Source: Solwaraspora sp. WMMD1047
GTDB taxonomy: Bacteria; Actinomycetota; Actinomycetes; Mycobacteriales; Micromonosporaceae
DNA length: 64,000 bases
NCBI RefSeq assembly: GCF_029626155.1
Contig: NZ_JARUBL010000001.1
Coordinates: 4,754,501 to 4,818,500, forward strand
Direction of reading: 5' to 3'
Below, one piece after another: positions 35,501 to 45,179 of the stretch. The position numbers were made by a program, and so were the translations under genes. The notes under the pieces are model-generated. The model did not search any database. It had not been told where the DNA came from and was given only the letters and a program-made list of their open reading frames with translations. Every line of letters starts with the position of its first letter. Within the stretch, counting starts at the first letter, position 1.

Positions 35501-36136
35501 TCAGCCCAGCAGCAGGTGTACCGCGAGGACCGCGATCAGCGCGCTGGACGCCAGCGCGGTGCCGAGCCGGCCGCGGGGACCGGCGAGCAGCCGGCCGACC
35601 AGCCGGCCGCCGCCGGCGATCAGCAGTTGCCAGCTCGCCGAGGCGAGAAAGGCGCCGGCCGCGAAGAGGGCCGCGCCCGCCGGGCCGGGTCGGCCCGCGG
35701 ACTGGCGCCCGATGACGAGGGCCGCGAAGTAGACGATTGTCATCGGGTTGAGCAGGGTGAGCGCGGTGAGCCCGGCGAACGCCCGGCCCGGCCGGTCCAG
35801 GCCGGCGGCGGAGCGGGCCGGGGTGGCCGGGTCGCGGTGCCGCCGCCAGGCACCGACGACGGTCCAGACGGCCAGCCCGAGCAGTACCACCGCGGCGATC
35901 CGCCGCAGTGGGCCGGCCGCCGGTTCGACGACGCCGGCCAGCGCGGCGCCGCCGGCGACCGCGAGCACCGCGTAGAGGCCGTCCGCGGTGGCCACCCCGA
36001 GGGCCGCGGCGGCGCCGACCCGAAATGACGTACGGGCCGCCAGGCCCATGATGAGGATGGCGATCGCGCCCACCGGAATGGCGACACCGTAACCGGCGAG
36101 CAGGCCGGCGAGGAAGGCGGCGGACGGCTCGGTCAT
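35501..36136 (-). CDS. LysE/RhtB-family transporter
   Basis: This is a 211-aa, six-helix membrane protein. The start MTEPSAAFLAGLLAGYGVAIPVGAIAILIM has the family's N-terminal Gly-x-x-x-Pro-Gly/x motif in the degraded form IPVGAI. Further family features are ALLALTLLNPMTIVYFAAL (TLLNP) and alternating hydrophobic helices to the C-terminus. LysE/RhtB proteins export amino acids. The stop is 5 bp from the convergent acylase gene. The start is 266 bp from the protease gene start, giving a shared divergent promoter region. Confidence 0.9.
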   Translation of the reverse strand: MTEPSAAFLAGLLAGYGVAIPVGAIAILIMGLAARTSFRVGAAAALGVATADGLYAVLAVAGGAALAGVVEPAAGPLRRIAAVVLLGLAVWTVVGAWRRHRDPATPARSAAGLDRPGRAFAGLTALTLLNPMTIVYFAALVIGRQSAGRPGPAGAALFAAGAFLASASWQLLIAGGGRLVGRLLAGPRGRLGTALASSALIAVLAVHLLLG

Positions 36137-36402
36137 TGGCGCATCGTGCCGCCGGCTGCGGGCCGACCGCCACCGGTTTAGCCGCCCAGCCGCGGGGGTG
36201 CAGCGAAACAATCCGGCAACAAAAGGGCTGGGCACAATTTCATAGAGCCGCCCAAAAGAAACAGAATACGGGAACGTGAGCGATAATCATATCTCTCAAC
36301 ATCTATCTGATTTGGGCCTAGCATCTGTGTCATTCAGCTCCCCCACCCTCGGCCGTCGTGTCACAAGCACGCGACCGAAACCCCCGAAAGGAGGCTGGAG
36401 CG

Positions 36403-38271
36403 ATGACACACCTCCGGCCCACCCGGCGCCCCTGGCGCTTCGGACTCGTGGCCACCGCGGCGGTCACCGCCGTGGCGTTCGCCGCCCCGGCGAACGCCGA
36501 ACCGCCGACCGGGCAGATCCTGCGCGCCGGCGGCGCGACAGCGGTAAGCGGCTCGTACATCGTGGTCTTCTCCGACGCCAAGGTGACCCGCGACGCGGTC
36601 GCCGGCAGCGCCCGCAGGCTGGCCAGCAGGCACGGCGGCACCGTCGCCCGGACCTACCGGGACGCGCTACGCGGCTTCGAGGCCCGGCTGACCGAGAAGG
36701 CCGCCAAACGGCTCGCCGCCGAACCCGCCGTCAAGTACGTGCAGCAGAACCACACGGTCTCGATCGCCGGCACCCAGACCCCCACCCCCTCCTGGGGCCT
36801 GGACCGGATCGACCAGCGGGCCCTGCCGCTGAACAACACCTTCAACTACCCGAACACCGCCACCGGGGTGCGGGCGTACATCATCGACACCGGCATCCGG
36901 TTCTCGCACAACGACTTCGGCGGCCGCGCGGTGAGCGGCTTCGACGCCATCGACGGCGGCAGCGCCGACGACGGCAACGGGCACGGCACCCACGTCGCCG
37001 GCACGGTCGGCGGCACCGCGTACGGCGTGGCCAAGAACGTCACCCTGGTCGGCGTCCGGGTCCTCAACAACAGCGGCAACGGCACGTACGCGCAGGTCAT
37101 CGCCGGGATCGACTGGGTGACCGCCGACCACGATCCGGGTGAGTTGGCGGTGGCGAACATGAGCCTCGGGGGCGGCTTCGACCAGGCCGTCAACGACGCC
37201 GTCGCCCGCTCCATCGCGGACGGCATCACCTACGGCATCGCCGCCGGCAACTACGGCGCCAACGCCTGCAACTACTCCCCGGCCAGCCTGCCGGCGGCGA
37301 TCACCGTCGGCGCCACCACCTCGACCGACGCCCGGGCCAGCTACTCCAACGTCGGCACCTGCCTGGACATCTTCGCCCCGGGCAGCGGCATCACCTCGGC
37401 CTGGATCGGCGGGGACAGCGCCACCAACACCATCAACGGCACCTCGATGGCCGCCCCGCACGTCACCGGCGCGGCCGCCCTGGCACTGGCCGCCAACCCG
37501 GGCTACACCCCGCAGCAGATCCGCGACCTGCTCGTCAACCAGGCCACCGCGAACGCGGTCGGCAACCCCGGTACCGGGTCGCCGAACCGGCTGCTCTACA
37601 CCGGCGACATCGTGCCACCCACCCAGGACTTCGCCATGGCGGTCACCCCGGCCAGCGGCTCCGTCGACCCCGGCGGCACACTCACCGCCACGGTGAGCAC
37701 CAGCACGACGGTCGGTGCGGCGCAGCCGGTCACCCTCTCGGTGAGCGGCCTACCGGCGGGCGTCTCGGCGAGCTTCAGCCCGGCCACCGTCACCTCCGGC
37801 GGCTCGGCCACCCTCACCCTGACCAGCACCGCCACCGCGGCGCCCGGCAGCTACCCACTGACGATCACCGGAACCGGCACGGTGACCACCCAGACCACCT
37901 CGTACGCACTGACCGTCAACGGTCCACCCGGCTGCCAGCAGACCAACGGCACCGACCTGCCGATCGTCGACCTGACCACGGTGGAGAGCAGCCTGACCAT
38001 CTCCGGCTGCGCCGGGAACGCCAGGGCGGCCAGCACCGTGGAGGTGCACATCGTGCACACCTGGATCGGTGACCTGGTGGTGTCGCTGGTGGCACCGGAC
38101 GGCTCCGTCTACACCCTGCACAACCGGACCGGCAGCAGCCAGGACAACATCGACCAGACCTACCCCGTCAACCTCTCCAGCGAGGTGGCCAACGGCACCT
38201 GGAAGCTGCGCGTCCAGGACGCCGCGTCCCTGGACACCGGATACCTGAACAGCTGGACCCTCAGCCTCTGA
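36403..38271 (+). CDS. Secreted subtilisin-like serine protease with Ig-like and P-domains
   Basis: The protein is 622 aa from ATG 36403, preceded by GAAAGGAGG. A signal peptide (1-32) is followed by an I9 inhibitor propeptide (about 46-122, SYIVVFSDAKV to VKYVQQNHTVSI). The S8 domain (about 130-400) has the triad Asp162 (IIDTGI), His194 (GHGTHVAG) and Ser348 (GTSMAAPH). A bacterial Ig-like repeat (about 410-505) and a C-terminal P-proprotein domain (about 515-622, VEVHIVHTWIGDLVVSLVAPDG) complete it. The S8 family endoproteases are secreted; the P-domain stabilises or targets the enzyme. Two Cys (CQQT, SGCAG) in the P-domain may pair. Confidence 0.96.
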   Translation: MTHLRPTRRPWRFGLVATAAVTAVAFAAPANAEPPTGQILRAGGATAVSGSYIVVFSDAKVTRDAVAGSARRLASRHGGTVARTYRDALRGFEARLTEKAAKRLAAEPAVKYVQQNHTVSIAGTQTPTPSWGLDRIDQRALPLNNTFNYPNTATGVRAYIIDTGIRFSHNDFGGRAVSGFDAIDGGSADDGNGHGTHVAGTVGGTAYGVAKNVTLVGVRVLNNSGNGTYAQVIAGIDWVTADHDPGELAVANMSLGGGFDQAVNDAVARSIADGITYGIAAGNYGANACNYSPASLPAAITVGATTSTDARASYSNVGTCLDIFAPGSGITSAWIGGDSATNTINGTSMAAPHVTGAAALALAANPGYTPQQIRDLLVNQATANAVGNPGTGSPNRLLYTGDIVPPTQDFAMAVTPASGSVDPGGTLTATVSTSTTVGAAQPVTLSVSGLPAGVSASFSPATVTSGGSATLTLTSTATAAPGSYPLTITGTGTVTTQTTSYALTVNGPPGCQQTNGTDLPIVDLTTVESSLTISGCAGNARAASTVEVHIVHTWIGDLVVSLVAPDGSVYTLHNRTGSSQDNIDQTYPVNLSSEVANGTWKLRVQDAASLDTGYLNSWTLSL

Positions 38272-38294
38272 ACACTGCGTCCCTCGGACCGGTC

Positions 38295-38315
38295 GGCGCG
38301 GGTGGACCCCGCGCC
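38295..38315 (+). terminator. GC-rich hairpin after the protease gene
   Basis: GGCGCGGG (38295-38302) pairs perfectly with CCCGCGCC (38308-38315) across a 5-base loop, 24 bp after the protease stop. No T-run follows, in line with actinobacterial terminators. It may also end the convergent suf operon. Confidence 0.6.
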
Positions 38316-38401
38316 GGCCGGACCGGCCGTACACCGGGACCGCCGCCACGCCGGCCGAACCGGCCGAGCCCGCCAGCGGCGGGCAGGTGGTGACGCCGGC
38401 G

Positions 38402-38764
38402 TCAGACGTTGAAACCGAGGGCGCGGAGCTGGTCCCGGCCCTCGTCGGTGATCTTGTCCGGGCCCCACGGCGGCAGCCAGACCCAGTTGATCCGGATGTC
38501 GTCGACCAGCCCGCCACCGGGTCCGGTGGTCAGCGCCTGCCGGGCCTGGTCCTCGATCACGTCGGTCAGCGGACAGGCCGCCGAGGTGAGCGTCATGTCG
38601 AGCGTCGCCACGTTGGCGTCATCGACATGCACGCCGTACACCAGGCCCAGGTCCACCACGTTGATGCCCAGCTCGGGGTCGACGACGTCCTTCATCGCCT
38701 CCTCGATGTCGGCCACCGCGGCCCGGCCACCGGTCGAAGCGGTTGCGGTCTCCTCGGAACTCAT
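38402..38764 (-). CDS. sufT: Iron-sulfur cluster assembly protein SufT (DUF59)
   Basis: This is a 120-aa protein starting MSSEETATAS; the longer reading is discarded because ATG 38764 overlaps the sufU stop as ATGA. The DUF59/MIP18 fold shows AVADIEEAMKDVVDPELGINVVDLGLVYGV, then TLTSAACPLTDVIEDQ with the conserved Cys, and WVWLPPWGPDKITDEGRDQLRALGF. DUF59 proteins act as maturation factors in cluster delivery. Last gene of the suf operon. Confidence 0.94.
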   Translation of the reverse strand: MSSEETATASTGGRAAVADIEEAMKDVVDPELGINVVDLGLVYGVHVDDANVATLDMTLTSAACPLTDVIEDQARQALTTGPGGGLVDDIRINWVWLPPWGPDKITDEGRDQLRALGFNV

Positions 38765-39234
38765 GCCTTCACCTCCGGACTCACGTCCACCCCGGCGCGT
38801 GCCGCGGCGTCCTTGAACGCCATCCACGGCAGCAGCGCACACTTGACCCGGGCCGGGTAGCGGGCCACCCCCGCGAACGCCACCCCGTCACCCAGCAGAT
38901 CCTCGTCCGGCGTCACCTGACCACGCCCGGACATCAACTCGACGAACGCGGCGTGCACCCGGGCCGCGTCACCGGCCCGCCGGCCCGTCAGCAGTTCGTG
39001 CAGCACGCTCGCCGACGCCTGGCTGATCGAGCAGCCCAGCCCGTCGTACGAGACGTCGGCCAGCCGGCCGGCGTCGACGGCCACCCGGACCGTCACCTCG
39101 TCCCCGCAGGTCGGGTTGACGTGGTGCGCCTCGGCGACCTTGCACCCGGCGCCGGCCGGCTCGCGCAGGCCGCGCCCGTGTGGATGCTTGTAGTGATCCA
39201 GGATGATCTCCTGGTAGAGGGATTCGATCTCCAT
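38761..39234 (-). CDS. sufU: Fe-S scaffold/sulfur transfer protein SufU
   Basis: This 157-aa protein is zinc-binding and accepts persulfide sulfur from SufS. It begins MEIESLYQEIILDHYKHPHGRG, the SufU signature. Visible conserved residues are Cys43 with Asp45 in PTCGDEV, a Cys in LGCSISQAS and a Cys in KCALLPW, which are the zinc and acceptor ligands. Its ATG overlaps the sufS stop by 4 bases (ATGA), and its stop overlaps sufT the same way. Confidence 0.95.
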   Translation of the reverse strand: MEIESLYQEIILDHYKHPHGRGLREPAGAGCKVAEAHHVNPTCGDEVTVRVAVDAGRLADVSYDGLGCSISQASASVLHELLTGRRAGDAARVHAAFVELMSGRGQVTPDEDLLGDGVAFAGVARYPARVKCALLPWMAFKDAAARAGVDVSPEVKA

Positions 39235-40538
39235 CAGCTGAACACCTTCCGCGCCTGTTCCAGGCCGCGCACCAGCGCGTCGACCTCACCGGTGGTGGTG
39301 TACAGGTAGAACGAGGCGCGGGTGGTCGCCGGTACGCCGTACCGGACGCAGACCGGTCGGGCGCAGTGGTGACCGACCCGGACCTGGACCCCCACCGAGT
39401 CGAGCACCTGGCCGACGTCGTGCGGATGGATGTCACCGAGCGCGAAGGAGATCGTGCCGCCCCGGCCGACCGGGGTGGTCGGCCCGAAGATCCGCAACCC
39501 CGGCACGGTCGCCAGCGCGTCCAACGCGTACGCGGTCAGCTCCTTCTCGTGCCACTGCACCGCCCGCATGTCCAGGCCGGTGAGGTAGTCCACGGCCGCG
39601 CCGAGCCCGACCGCCTCGGCGATCGGCGGGGTGCCCGCCTCGAACCGGGCCGGCACCGGGGCGAACGTCGACCCGGCCATGGTGACCGTCTCGATCATCG
39701 AACCGCCGCCGAGCACCGGCGGCATCCCGGCCAGCAGCTCGGTCCGTCCCCAGAGCACGCCGATGCCGGTCGGGCCGCACATCTTGTGCCCGGTGAAGAC
39801 GACGAAGTCCGCGTCCAGATCGACCACGTCGACCGGCAGGTGCGGCACCGACTGCGAGCAGTCCAGCAGCAGCAGCGCCCCCACCTCGCGGACCCGGGCG
39901 GTGATCCGGGCGGTGGCGTTCACGGTGCCGAGGATGTTGGACATGTGCACGAGCGAGACCAGCTTCGTCCGCTCGTTCACCAGCTCGTCGAGGTTGGACT
40001 CGTCGAGCCGGCCGGCCTCGGTCAGGCCGAACCAGCGCAGCGTGGCGCCGGTCCGCTCGCAGAGCAACTGCCACGGCACGATGTTCGAGTGGTGCTCCAT
40101 CTCGGAGATCACCACCTCGTCACCGGGGCCGAGCCGGAACCGGGGGTCGGCCGCCGCGCCCGCCGAGGCGTTCGAGAAGCCGTACGCGACCAGGTTTATC
40201 GCCTCGGTGGAGTTCTTCGTGAAGACGACCCCGTCCGGGCTGGGCGCGTTGATGAAGGCCGCCACCTTCGCCCGCGCCCCCTCGTACGCCTCGGTCGCCT
40301 CGGTGCCGACGGTGTGCACCGAGCGGGACACGTTGCCGTTGTGCCGCTCGTAGTGTTCGCGCAGCGCGTCGAGCACCTGGCGCGGCTTCTGCGAGGTGGC
40401 GGCGCTGTCCAGGTAGACCATCGGGTGACCGTTGACCTCGCGGTCCAGGATCGGGAAGTCGGCGCGCACCCGCTGCACGTCGAACCGGGGCACGTCGTCG
40501 TACTGCGGCATGCCCTGCGGGATCGCGATGGTCGTCAT
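39234..40538 (-). CDS. sufS: Cysteine desulfurase SufS
   Basis: This 434-aa PLP enzyme converts cysteine to alanine and passes persulfide sulfur to SufU. The group II SufS pattern is clear: YLDSAATSQKP, TEAINLVAYG, EHHSN, HMSNILGT, the PLP lysine Lys252 in FTGHKMCGPTGIG, and the persulfide Cys392 in GHHCARPV, on the short loop of group II. It starts 14 bp downstream of sufC. The protein is full length. Confidence 0.97.
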   Translation of the reverse strand: MTTIAIPQGMPQYDDVPRFDVQRVRADFPILDREVNGHPMVYLDSAATSQKPRQVLDALREHYERHNGNVSRSVHTVGTEATEAYEGARAKVAAFINAPSPDGVVFTKNSTEAINLVAYGFSNASAGAAADPRFRLGPGDEVVISEMEHHSNIVPWQLLCERTGATLRWFGLTEAGRLDESNLDELVNERTKLVSLVHMSNILGTVNATARITARVREVGALLLLDCSQSVPHLPVDVVDLDADFVVFTGHKMCGPTGIGVLWGRTELLAGMPPVLGGGSMIETVTMAGSTFAPVPARFEAGTPPIAEAVGLGAAVDYLTGLDMRAVQWHEKELTAYALDALATVPGLRIFGPTTPVGRGGTISFALGDIHPHDVGQVLDSVGVQVRVGHHCARPVCVRYGVPATTRASFYLYTTTGEVDALVRGLEQARKVFS

Positions 40539-40552
40539 CGGTGCTCCCGGTC

Positions 40553-41317
40553 TCAGGCCCGGGCCCCGGCGGCGTACCGCTCGTACCCCTCGGCCTCCAG
40601 CTTGTCGGCCAGCTCCGGGCCGCCCTCCTCGACGATCCGGCCGCCGACGAAGACGTGCACGAAGTCCGGCTTGATGTAGCGCAGGATCCGGGTGTAGTGG
40701 GTGATCAGCAGCAGGCCGGTCTCGCCGGTGGCGCGGACCCGGTTGACGCCCTCGCTGACCACCCGCAGGGCGTCGATGTCCAGCCCGGAGTCGGTCTCGT
40801 CGAGGATCGCCACCTTCGGCTTGAGCAGCTCCAGCTGCACGATCTCGTGCCGCTTCTTCTCGCCGCCGGAGAAGCCCTCGTTGACGTTGCGCTGCGCGAA
40901 CGCCGGGTCCATCTGCAGCCGCTCCATCGCCCCGCGCAGCTCACCGGCCCAGGTACGCAGCTTCGGCGCCGCGCCGTCGACCGCGGTCTTGGCGGTCCGC
41001 AGGAAGTTGGCCACCGAGACGCCGGGCACCTCGACCGGGTACTGCATGGCCAGGAAGAGGCCGGCGCGAGCCCGCTCGTCCACGGTCATCGCCAGCACGT
41101 CCTGGTCGTCCAGGGTCACCGAGCCGCCGGTGATCTCGTACTTCGGGTGGCCGGCGACCGAGTAGGCAAGCGTCGACTTGCCCGAGCCGTTCGGCCCCAT
41201 GATGGCGTGCGTCTCGCCCGCCCGCACGGTCAGGTCGACCCCGGCCAGGATCGGCTTGAGCTCCCCCTCGGGCAGCCTGACCGACACCTGCAGGTCACGA
41301 ATCTCCAGAACGCTCAT
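40553..41317 (-). CDS. sufC: Fe-S assembly ATPase SufC
   Basis: This 254-aa protein is an ABC-type ATPase that works with SufB and SufD in the SufBCD scaffold. Walker A is MGPNGSGKST, the signature SGGEKKRHE, Walker B VAILDETDSGLD, and the H-loop LLITHYT. This is the SufC-specific variant. The ATG overlaps the stop of the ferredoxin gene (ATGA), implying coupled translation. Confidence 0.97.
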   Translation of the reverse strand: MSVLEIRDLQVSVRLPEGELKPILAGVDLTVRAGETHAIMGPNGSGKSTLAYSVAGHPKYEITGGSVTLDDQDVLAMTVDERARAGLFLAMQYPVEVPGVSVANFLRTAKTAVDGAAPKLRTWAGELRGAMERLQMDPAFAQRNVNEGFSGGEKKRHEIVQLELLKPKVAILDETDSGLDIDALRVVSEGVNRVRATGETGLLLITHYTRILRYIKPDFVHVFVGGRIVEEGGPELADKLEAEGYERYAAGARA

Positions 41318-41661
41318 GGTGCGGTTACTCCATTACTCGGCATCGGGCGGCCGTCGGTGTCAACGGAAAGATGGATGTCGCCGTCGCGGACCTCGACGGG
41401 ATAGACCGGTACGGGCTCGGTGGCGGGCAGCCCGGTGGGCTCGCCGGTCCGCAGGTCGAAGCGGGAGCCGTGCAGCCAGCACTCGATGGTGCAGCCGTCC
41501 ACCTCGCCCTCGGAGAGCGCGATCGCGGCGTGTGAACACTCGTCGCGGATGGCGTAGAAGGCGCCGTCGTCGGCGTGCACGACGGCGATCTCGACGCCGG
41601 CGACCTCGGCCCGCACCACGCCGCCCTTCGGCACGTCGTCGGTGCCGCAGATCCGGACCAT
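41314..41661 (-). CDS. Rieske-type [2Fe-2S] ferredoxin in the suf operon
   Basis: This is a 115-aa protein starting MVRICGTDD at the 4-base overlap with sufD. A Rieske fold of the non-heme dioxygenase ferredoxin type has Cys42-x-His44 and Cys61-x2-His64 (ECSH...CWLH), with GEVDGCTIECWLHGSRFDLRTGEPT between and after. The cluster would carry electrons. Its place between sufD and sufC is the usual actinobacterial order. A redox supply for cluster assembly is inferred. Confidence 0.95.
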   Translation of the reverse strand: MVRICGTDDVPKGGVVRAEVAGVEIAVVHADDGAFYAIRDECSHAAIALSEGEVDGCTIECWLHGSRFDLRTGEPTGLPATEPVPVYPVEVRDGDIHLSVDTDGRPMPSNGVTAP

Positions 41662-42836
41662 CAGGCCGCCGCCTTCCCGGTGCCGGCCGCGCCCGCCTCG
41701 CTGGCCGCGAGTCGCGCCTCGATCGCCGAGCCGAGCCGCTCGCGCAGCTCCTCGACCGGGATCTTGTTGATCATTTCGGCGAAGAAGCCGCGGACCACCA
41801 GCCGGCGCGCCTCGGACTCCGGGATGCCCCGGGCCATCAGGTAGAAGAGCTGCTCGTCGTCGAAGCGACCGGTCGCGCTGGCGTGGCCGGCGCCGGCCAC
41901 CTCGCCGGTCTCGATCTCCAGGTTCGGCACCGAGTCGGCCCGCGCGCCGTCGGTCAGCAGCAGGTTCCGATTGATCTCGTAGGTGTCGGTGCCGGTCGCC
42001 TCGGCCCGGATCACCACGTCGCCGACCCAGACGGTGTGCGCGTTGTCGCCCTGCAGGGCGCCCCGGTAGCCGACGTAGCTGCGGCAGTCCGGCACCGAGT
42101 GGTCCACCAGCTGGCGGTGCTCCAGGTGCTGGCCGGCGTCGGCGAAGTAGAGCCCGTACAGCTCGGCCTCGCCACCGCGGCCGGTGTACTCGACGCTCGT
42201 GTACTGCCGGACCAGGTCCCCGCCGAGGGTCACCTGGACGTGGCTGACCTTCGCGTCCCGGCCGAGCCGGATCTTCAGGTGCTGGGCCTGGACCGCGTCG
42301 GGCGCCCAGTCGGCGACCGTGACCAGGGTGAGCCGCGCGCCGTCGGCAACCGCCACCTCGACGTTGTCGGCGAGGGTGACCGGACCGGTCTGCTCCAGCA
42401 CCAGGGTGACCTCGGCGAACCGGCCCACCTCGAGGTAGGTGTGCCCGTACGACGGCGCCCCGGCGCCGAGCCCGACCACCCGCACGGAGACCGGGTGCTC
42501 CGGGCGGGTCTCCGGCGCCACCGCGAGAAGCGTCGCGTCGGCCGCCGCCCCGTGGGCCAGCGCGCTGATCCGGTCGAACGGCGTGAGCACGCCGCCGAGC
42601 CGCGGGTCGTCGCGGCCGATCCGGGTCAGGCTGACCCCGTCGGGCAGCGCGTCGACGTCGTGCCGTACCCCCGGGCCGTCCCCGACCGGGGTGTCGGCGG
42701 TCAGCTCCCGCAACCGCTTGAGCGGGGTGAACCGCCACTCCTCCTCCAGGCCGGTGAGGGCCGGGAAGTCGGCGACGTGGTACGAGCGCAGCGCCTGGGA
42801 CTTGGTCGTGGGCGGCGCGAAAGCCTGTGTGGTCAT
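41661..42836 (-). CDS. sufD: Fe-S assembly protein SufD
   Basis: This 391-aa protein starts MTTQAFAPPTTKSQALRSYHV. The C-terminal half carries the SufB/D beta-helix signature: CRSYVGYRGALQGDNAHTVWVGDVVIRAEATGTDTYEINRNLLLTDGARADSVPNLEIETGEVAGAGHASATGRFDDEQLFYLMARGI. SufD pairs with SufB and SufC. It has Asp in place of the Cys used for cluster holding in SufB, as expected. The next gene upstream, sufB, ends 50 bp away. Confidence 0.96.
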   Translation of the reverse strand: MTTQAFAPPTTKSQALRSYHVADFPALTGLEEEWRFTPLKRLRELTADTPVGDGPGVRHDVDALPDGVSLTRIGRDDPRLGGVLTPFDRISALAHGAAADATLLAVAPETRPEHPVSVRVVGLGAGAPSYGHTYLEVGRFAEVTLVLEQTGPVTLADNVEVAVADGARLTLVTVADWAPDAVQAQHLKIRLGRDAKVSHVQVTLGGDLVRQYTSVEYTGRGGEAELYGLYFADAGQHLEHRQLVDHSVPDCRSYVGYRGALQGDNAHTVWVGDVVIRAEATGTDTYEINRNLLLTDGARADSVPNLEIETGEVAGAGHASATGRFDDEQLFYLMARGIPESEARRLVVRGFFAEMINKIPVEELRERLGSAIEARLAASEAGAAGTGKAAA

Positions 42837-42886
42837 CTCTTCCTTGGTCTTCGTCTCGCGGGGCGGCAACCGGGGCAGGTCGGCGG

Positions 42887-44317
42887 TCAGCCGACCGCGC
42901 CCTCCATCTGCAGCTCGATCAGCCGGTTCAGCTCCAGGGCGTACTCCATCGGCAGTTCCTTGGCGATCGGCTCGATGAAGCCCCGCACGATCATCGCCAT
43001 CGCCTCGTCCTCGCTCAGGCCCCGGCTCATCAGGTAGAAGAGCTGGTCGTCGCTGACCTTGGAGACGGTCGCCTCGTGCCCCATCGACACGTCGTCCTCG
43101 CGGATGTCGACGTACGGGTAGGTGTCCGACCGGGAGATGGTGTCGACCAGCAGCGCGTCGCACTTGACCGTGGAGCGGCTGTGGTGCGAACCCTCCAGGA
43201 CCTGGATCAGACCCCGGTACGAGGTGCGACCGCCGCCCCGGGCGATCGACTTCGACACGATCGTGCTGGAGGTGTGCGGCGCGGCGTGCACCATCTTGGC
43301 GCCGGCGTCCTGGTGCTGCCCCTCGCCGGCCATCGCCACCGAGAGCACCTCGCCCTTGGCGTGCTCGCCGGTCATGTAGACCGCCGGGTACTTCATGGTC
43401 ACCTTGGAGCCGATGTTGCCGTCGATCCACTCCATGGTCCCGCCCTCGTGGCAGACCGCCCGCTTGGTGACCAGGTTGTAGACGTTGTTCGACCAGTTCT
43501 GGATGGTGGTGTACCGGCACCGGGCGTTCTTCTTGACGACGATCTCCACGACCGCGCTGTGCAGCGAGTCGGAGGAGTAGATCGGCGCGGTGCAGCCCTC
43601 GACGTAGTGCACGTAGGCGCCCTCGTCGACGATGATCAACGTCCGCTCGAACTGGCCCATGTTCTCGGTGTTGATCCGGAAGTACGCCTGCAGCGGGATC
43701 TCCACGTGCACGCCCTTCGGCACGTAGATGAACGAGCCGCCGGACCAGACGGAGGTGTTCAGGGCGGCGAACTTGTTGTCGCCGACCGGGATCACCGTGC
43801 CGAAGTACTCCTTGAAGATCTCCTCGTGCTCCTTGAGCGCGGTGTCCGTGTCCAGGAAGAGCACGCCCTGCTCCTCAAGATCCTCGCGGATCTTGTGGTA
43901 GACGACCTCGGACTCGTACTGCGCGGCCACGCCGGCGATCAGGCGCTGCTTCTCGGCCTCCGGGATGCCCAGCCGGTCGTAGGTGTTCCTGATCTCCTCG
44001 GGCAGGTCCTCCCAGCTGGCGGCCTGCTTCTCGGTGGAGCGGACGAAGTACTTGATGTTGTCGAAGTCGATCCCGGTGAGGTCGGCACCCCAGGCCGGCA
44101 TCGGCTTGCGCCCGAACAGCCGCAGGCCCTTCAGCCGCAGGTCGAGCATCCAGGCCGGCTCGTTCTTCTTGGCCGAGATGTCGCGGACCACCGCCTCGTT
44201 GAGGCCGCGCTGGGCGGCCGCACCGGCAACGTCGCGGTCGGCCCAGCCGTACTCGTAGCGCCCCAGGGCGGCGAGGTGCTCCTCCTGGGTGACGGGCTGG
44301 ACGATCTGCTCGGTCAT
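42887..44317 (-). CDS. sufB: Fe-S assembly scaffold SufB
   Basis: This 476-aa protein begins [25 protein letters not shown]. The central helix and beta-helical core are full length: [54 protein letters not shown], and the C-terminal [27 protein letters not shown]. SufB is the main scaffold on which the cluster forms. The ATG overlaps the sufR stop by four bases, so the regulator is at the head of the operon. No intein is present, unlike the mycobacterial SufB. Confidence 0.97.
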   Translation of the reverse strand: MTEQIVQPVTQEEHLAALGRYEYGWADRDVAGAAAQRGLNEAVVRDISAKKNEPAWMLDLRLKGLRLFGRKPMPAWGADLTGIDFDNIKYFVRSTEKQAASWEDLPEEIRNTYDRLGIPEAEKQRLIAGVAAQYESEVVYHKIREDLEEQGVLFLDTDTALKEHEEIFKEYFGTVIPVGDNKFAALNTSVWSGGSFIYVPKGVHVEIPLQAYFRINTENMGQFERTLIIVDEGAYVHYVEGCTAPIYSSDSLHSAVVEIVVKKNARCRYTTIQNWSNNVYNLVTKRAVCHEGGTMEWIDGNIGSKVTMKYPAVYMTGEHAKGEVLSVAMAGEGQHQDAGAKMVHAAPHTSSTIVSKSIARGGGRTSYRGLIQVLEGSHHSRSTVKCDALLVDTISRSDTYPYVDIREDDVSMGHEATVSKVSDDQLFYLMSRGLSEDEAMAMIVRGFIEPIAKELPMEYALELNRLIELQMEGAVG

Positions 44318-45063
44318 CTATCTGTCCTCACAGTGGTGACTGTCTTACCGGAACGCGCGGCCTGCGCCGGGATGTGCGTGGTGCACACCCCGTCGCCGTG
44401 CGCGATGGTGGCCAGGCGCTGCACGTGGGTGCCGATCAGGCGGGAGATGACCGCGGTCTCGGCCTCGCACAGCTGGGGAAACTCGGCGGCCACGTGCGCC
44501 ACCGGGCAGTGGTGCTGGCAGAGCTGCCCGCCGGAGGCGATCGTGGACGCGTTGGCAGCGTAGCCTTCGGCGGTGAGCGCGCCGGCAAGAGCCTCGGCGC
44601 GGGCCATCGGCTCGTCGCCGGCGCCCTCCATCGCCTCGCGGCACCGGGCCTCCAGGGCGGCCACCTGCTCGGCCGCGAACTCGGCGACCTCGTGCTCGCC
44701 GCCCCGCCGGTGAATCCAGCGCAGCGCGGCGGTGGCCATCCCGTCGTAGGTGTGGGTACCGCACCGGCCGCGGGCCGAGTCGGTGAGCAGGAAGACCCGG
44801 GCCGGCCGGCCGCGGCCGCGGTGCCCGCGGGCCGAGCGCTCCCGGGAGACCACGTCGCCGTCGGCGAGCATCGCGTCGAGGTGCCGGCGGATCGCGGCCG
44901 GGCTCAGGCCCAGCGCCGCGCCGAGCTCGGCGGCGGTCGCCGAGCCGTGGGCCAGCAGCAGTTGGGTGACCCGGTCCCGGGTCCGCCCGTCGTGAGCCGG
45001 CGCGGACATGGCGACACCGGCGACCGGACCGGTCACCGGGTCAGGCTCGGAGAGCACTGCCAT
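44314..45063 (-). CDS. sufR: Fe-S-sensing repressor SufR
   Basis: About 249 aa from ATG 45063; ATG 45009 ([18 protein letters not shown]) is an alternative. An N-terminal winged HTH ([38 protein letters not shown]) is followed by a cluster-binding half with [21 protein letters not shown]. Those three Cys plus a downstream CTTH match SufR of cyanobacteria and mycobacteria, which represses suf while its cluster is loaded. No clear ribosome binding site precedes either start, so leaderless translation is possible. First gene of the operon, divergent from ctaA. Confidence 0.93.
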   Translation of the reverse strand: MAVLSEPDPVTGPVAGVAMSAPAHDGRTRDRVTQLLLAHGSATAAELGAALGLSPAAIRRHLDAMLADGDVVSRERSARGHRGRGRPARVFLLTDSARGRCGTHTYDGMATAALRWIHRRGGEHEVAEFAAEQVAALEARCREAMEGAGDEPMARAEALAGALTAEGYAANASTIASGGQLCQHHCPVAHVAAEFPQLCEAETAVISRLIGTHVQRLATIAHGDGVCTTHIPAQAARSGKTVTTVRTDR

Positions 45064-45179
45064 GTTTTTCACTACGCCCACGTTACGTATTTCCCGGGCC
45101 GCCCGCAAACCGCCGCCCTGGTGATCCGGACCACCGGTCAGCGACCGGACCGACCGTTGTGATCGTGTCTACCCGTACC

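Noticed and set aside
45064-45179. SufR operator between sufR and ctaA
   Set aside because: Searched for an ACACT-N5-TGTGA-like or other clear dyad; only a TACGTA palindrome is present, too short to support a call.
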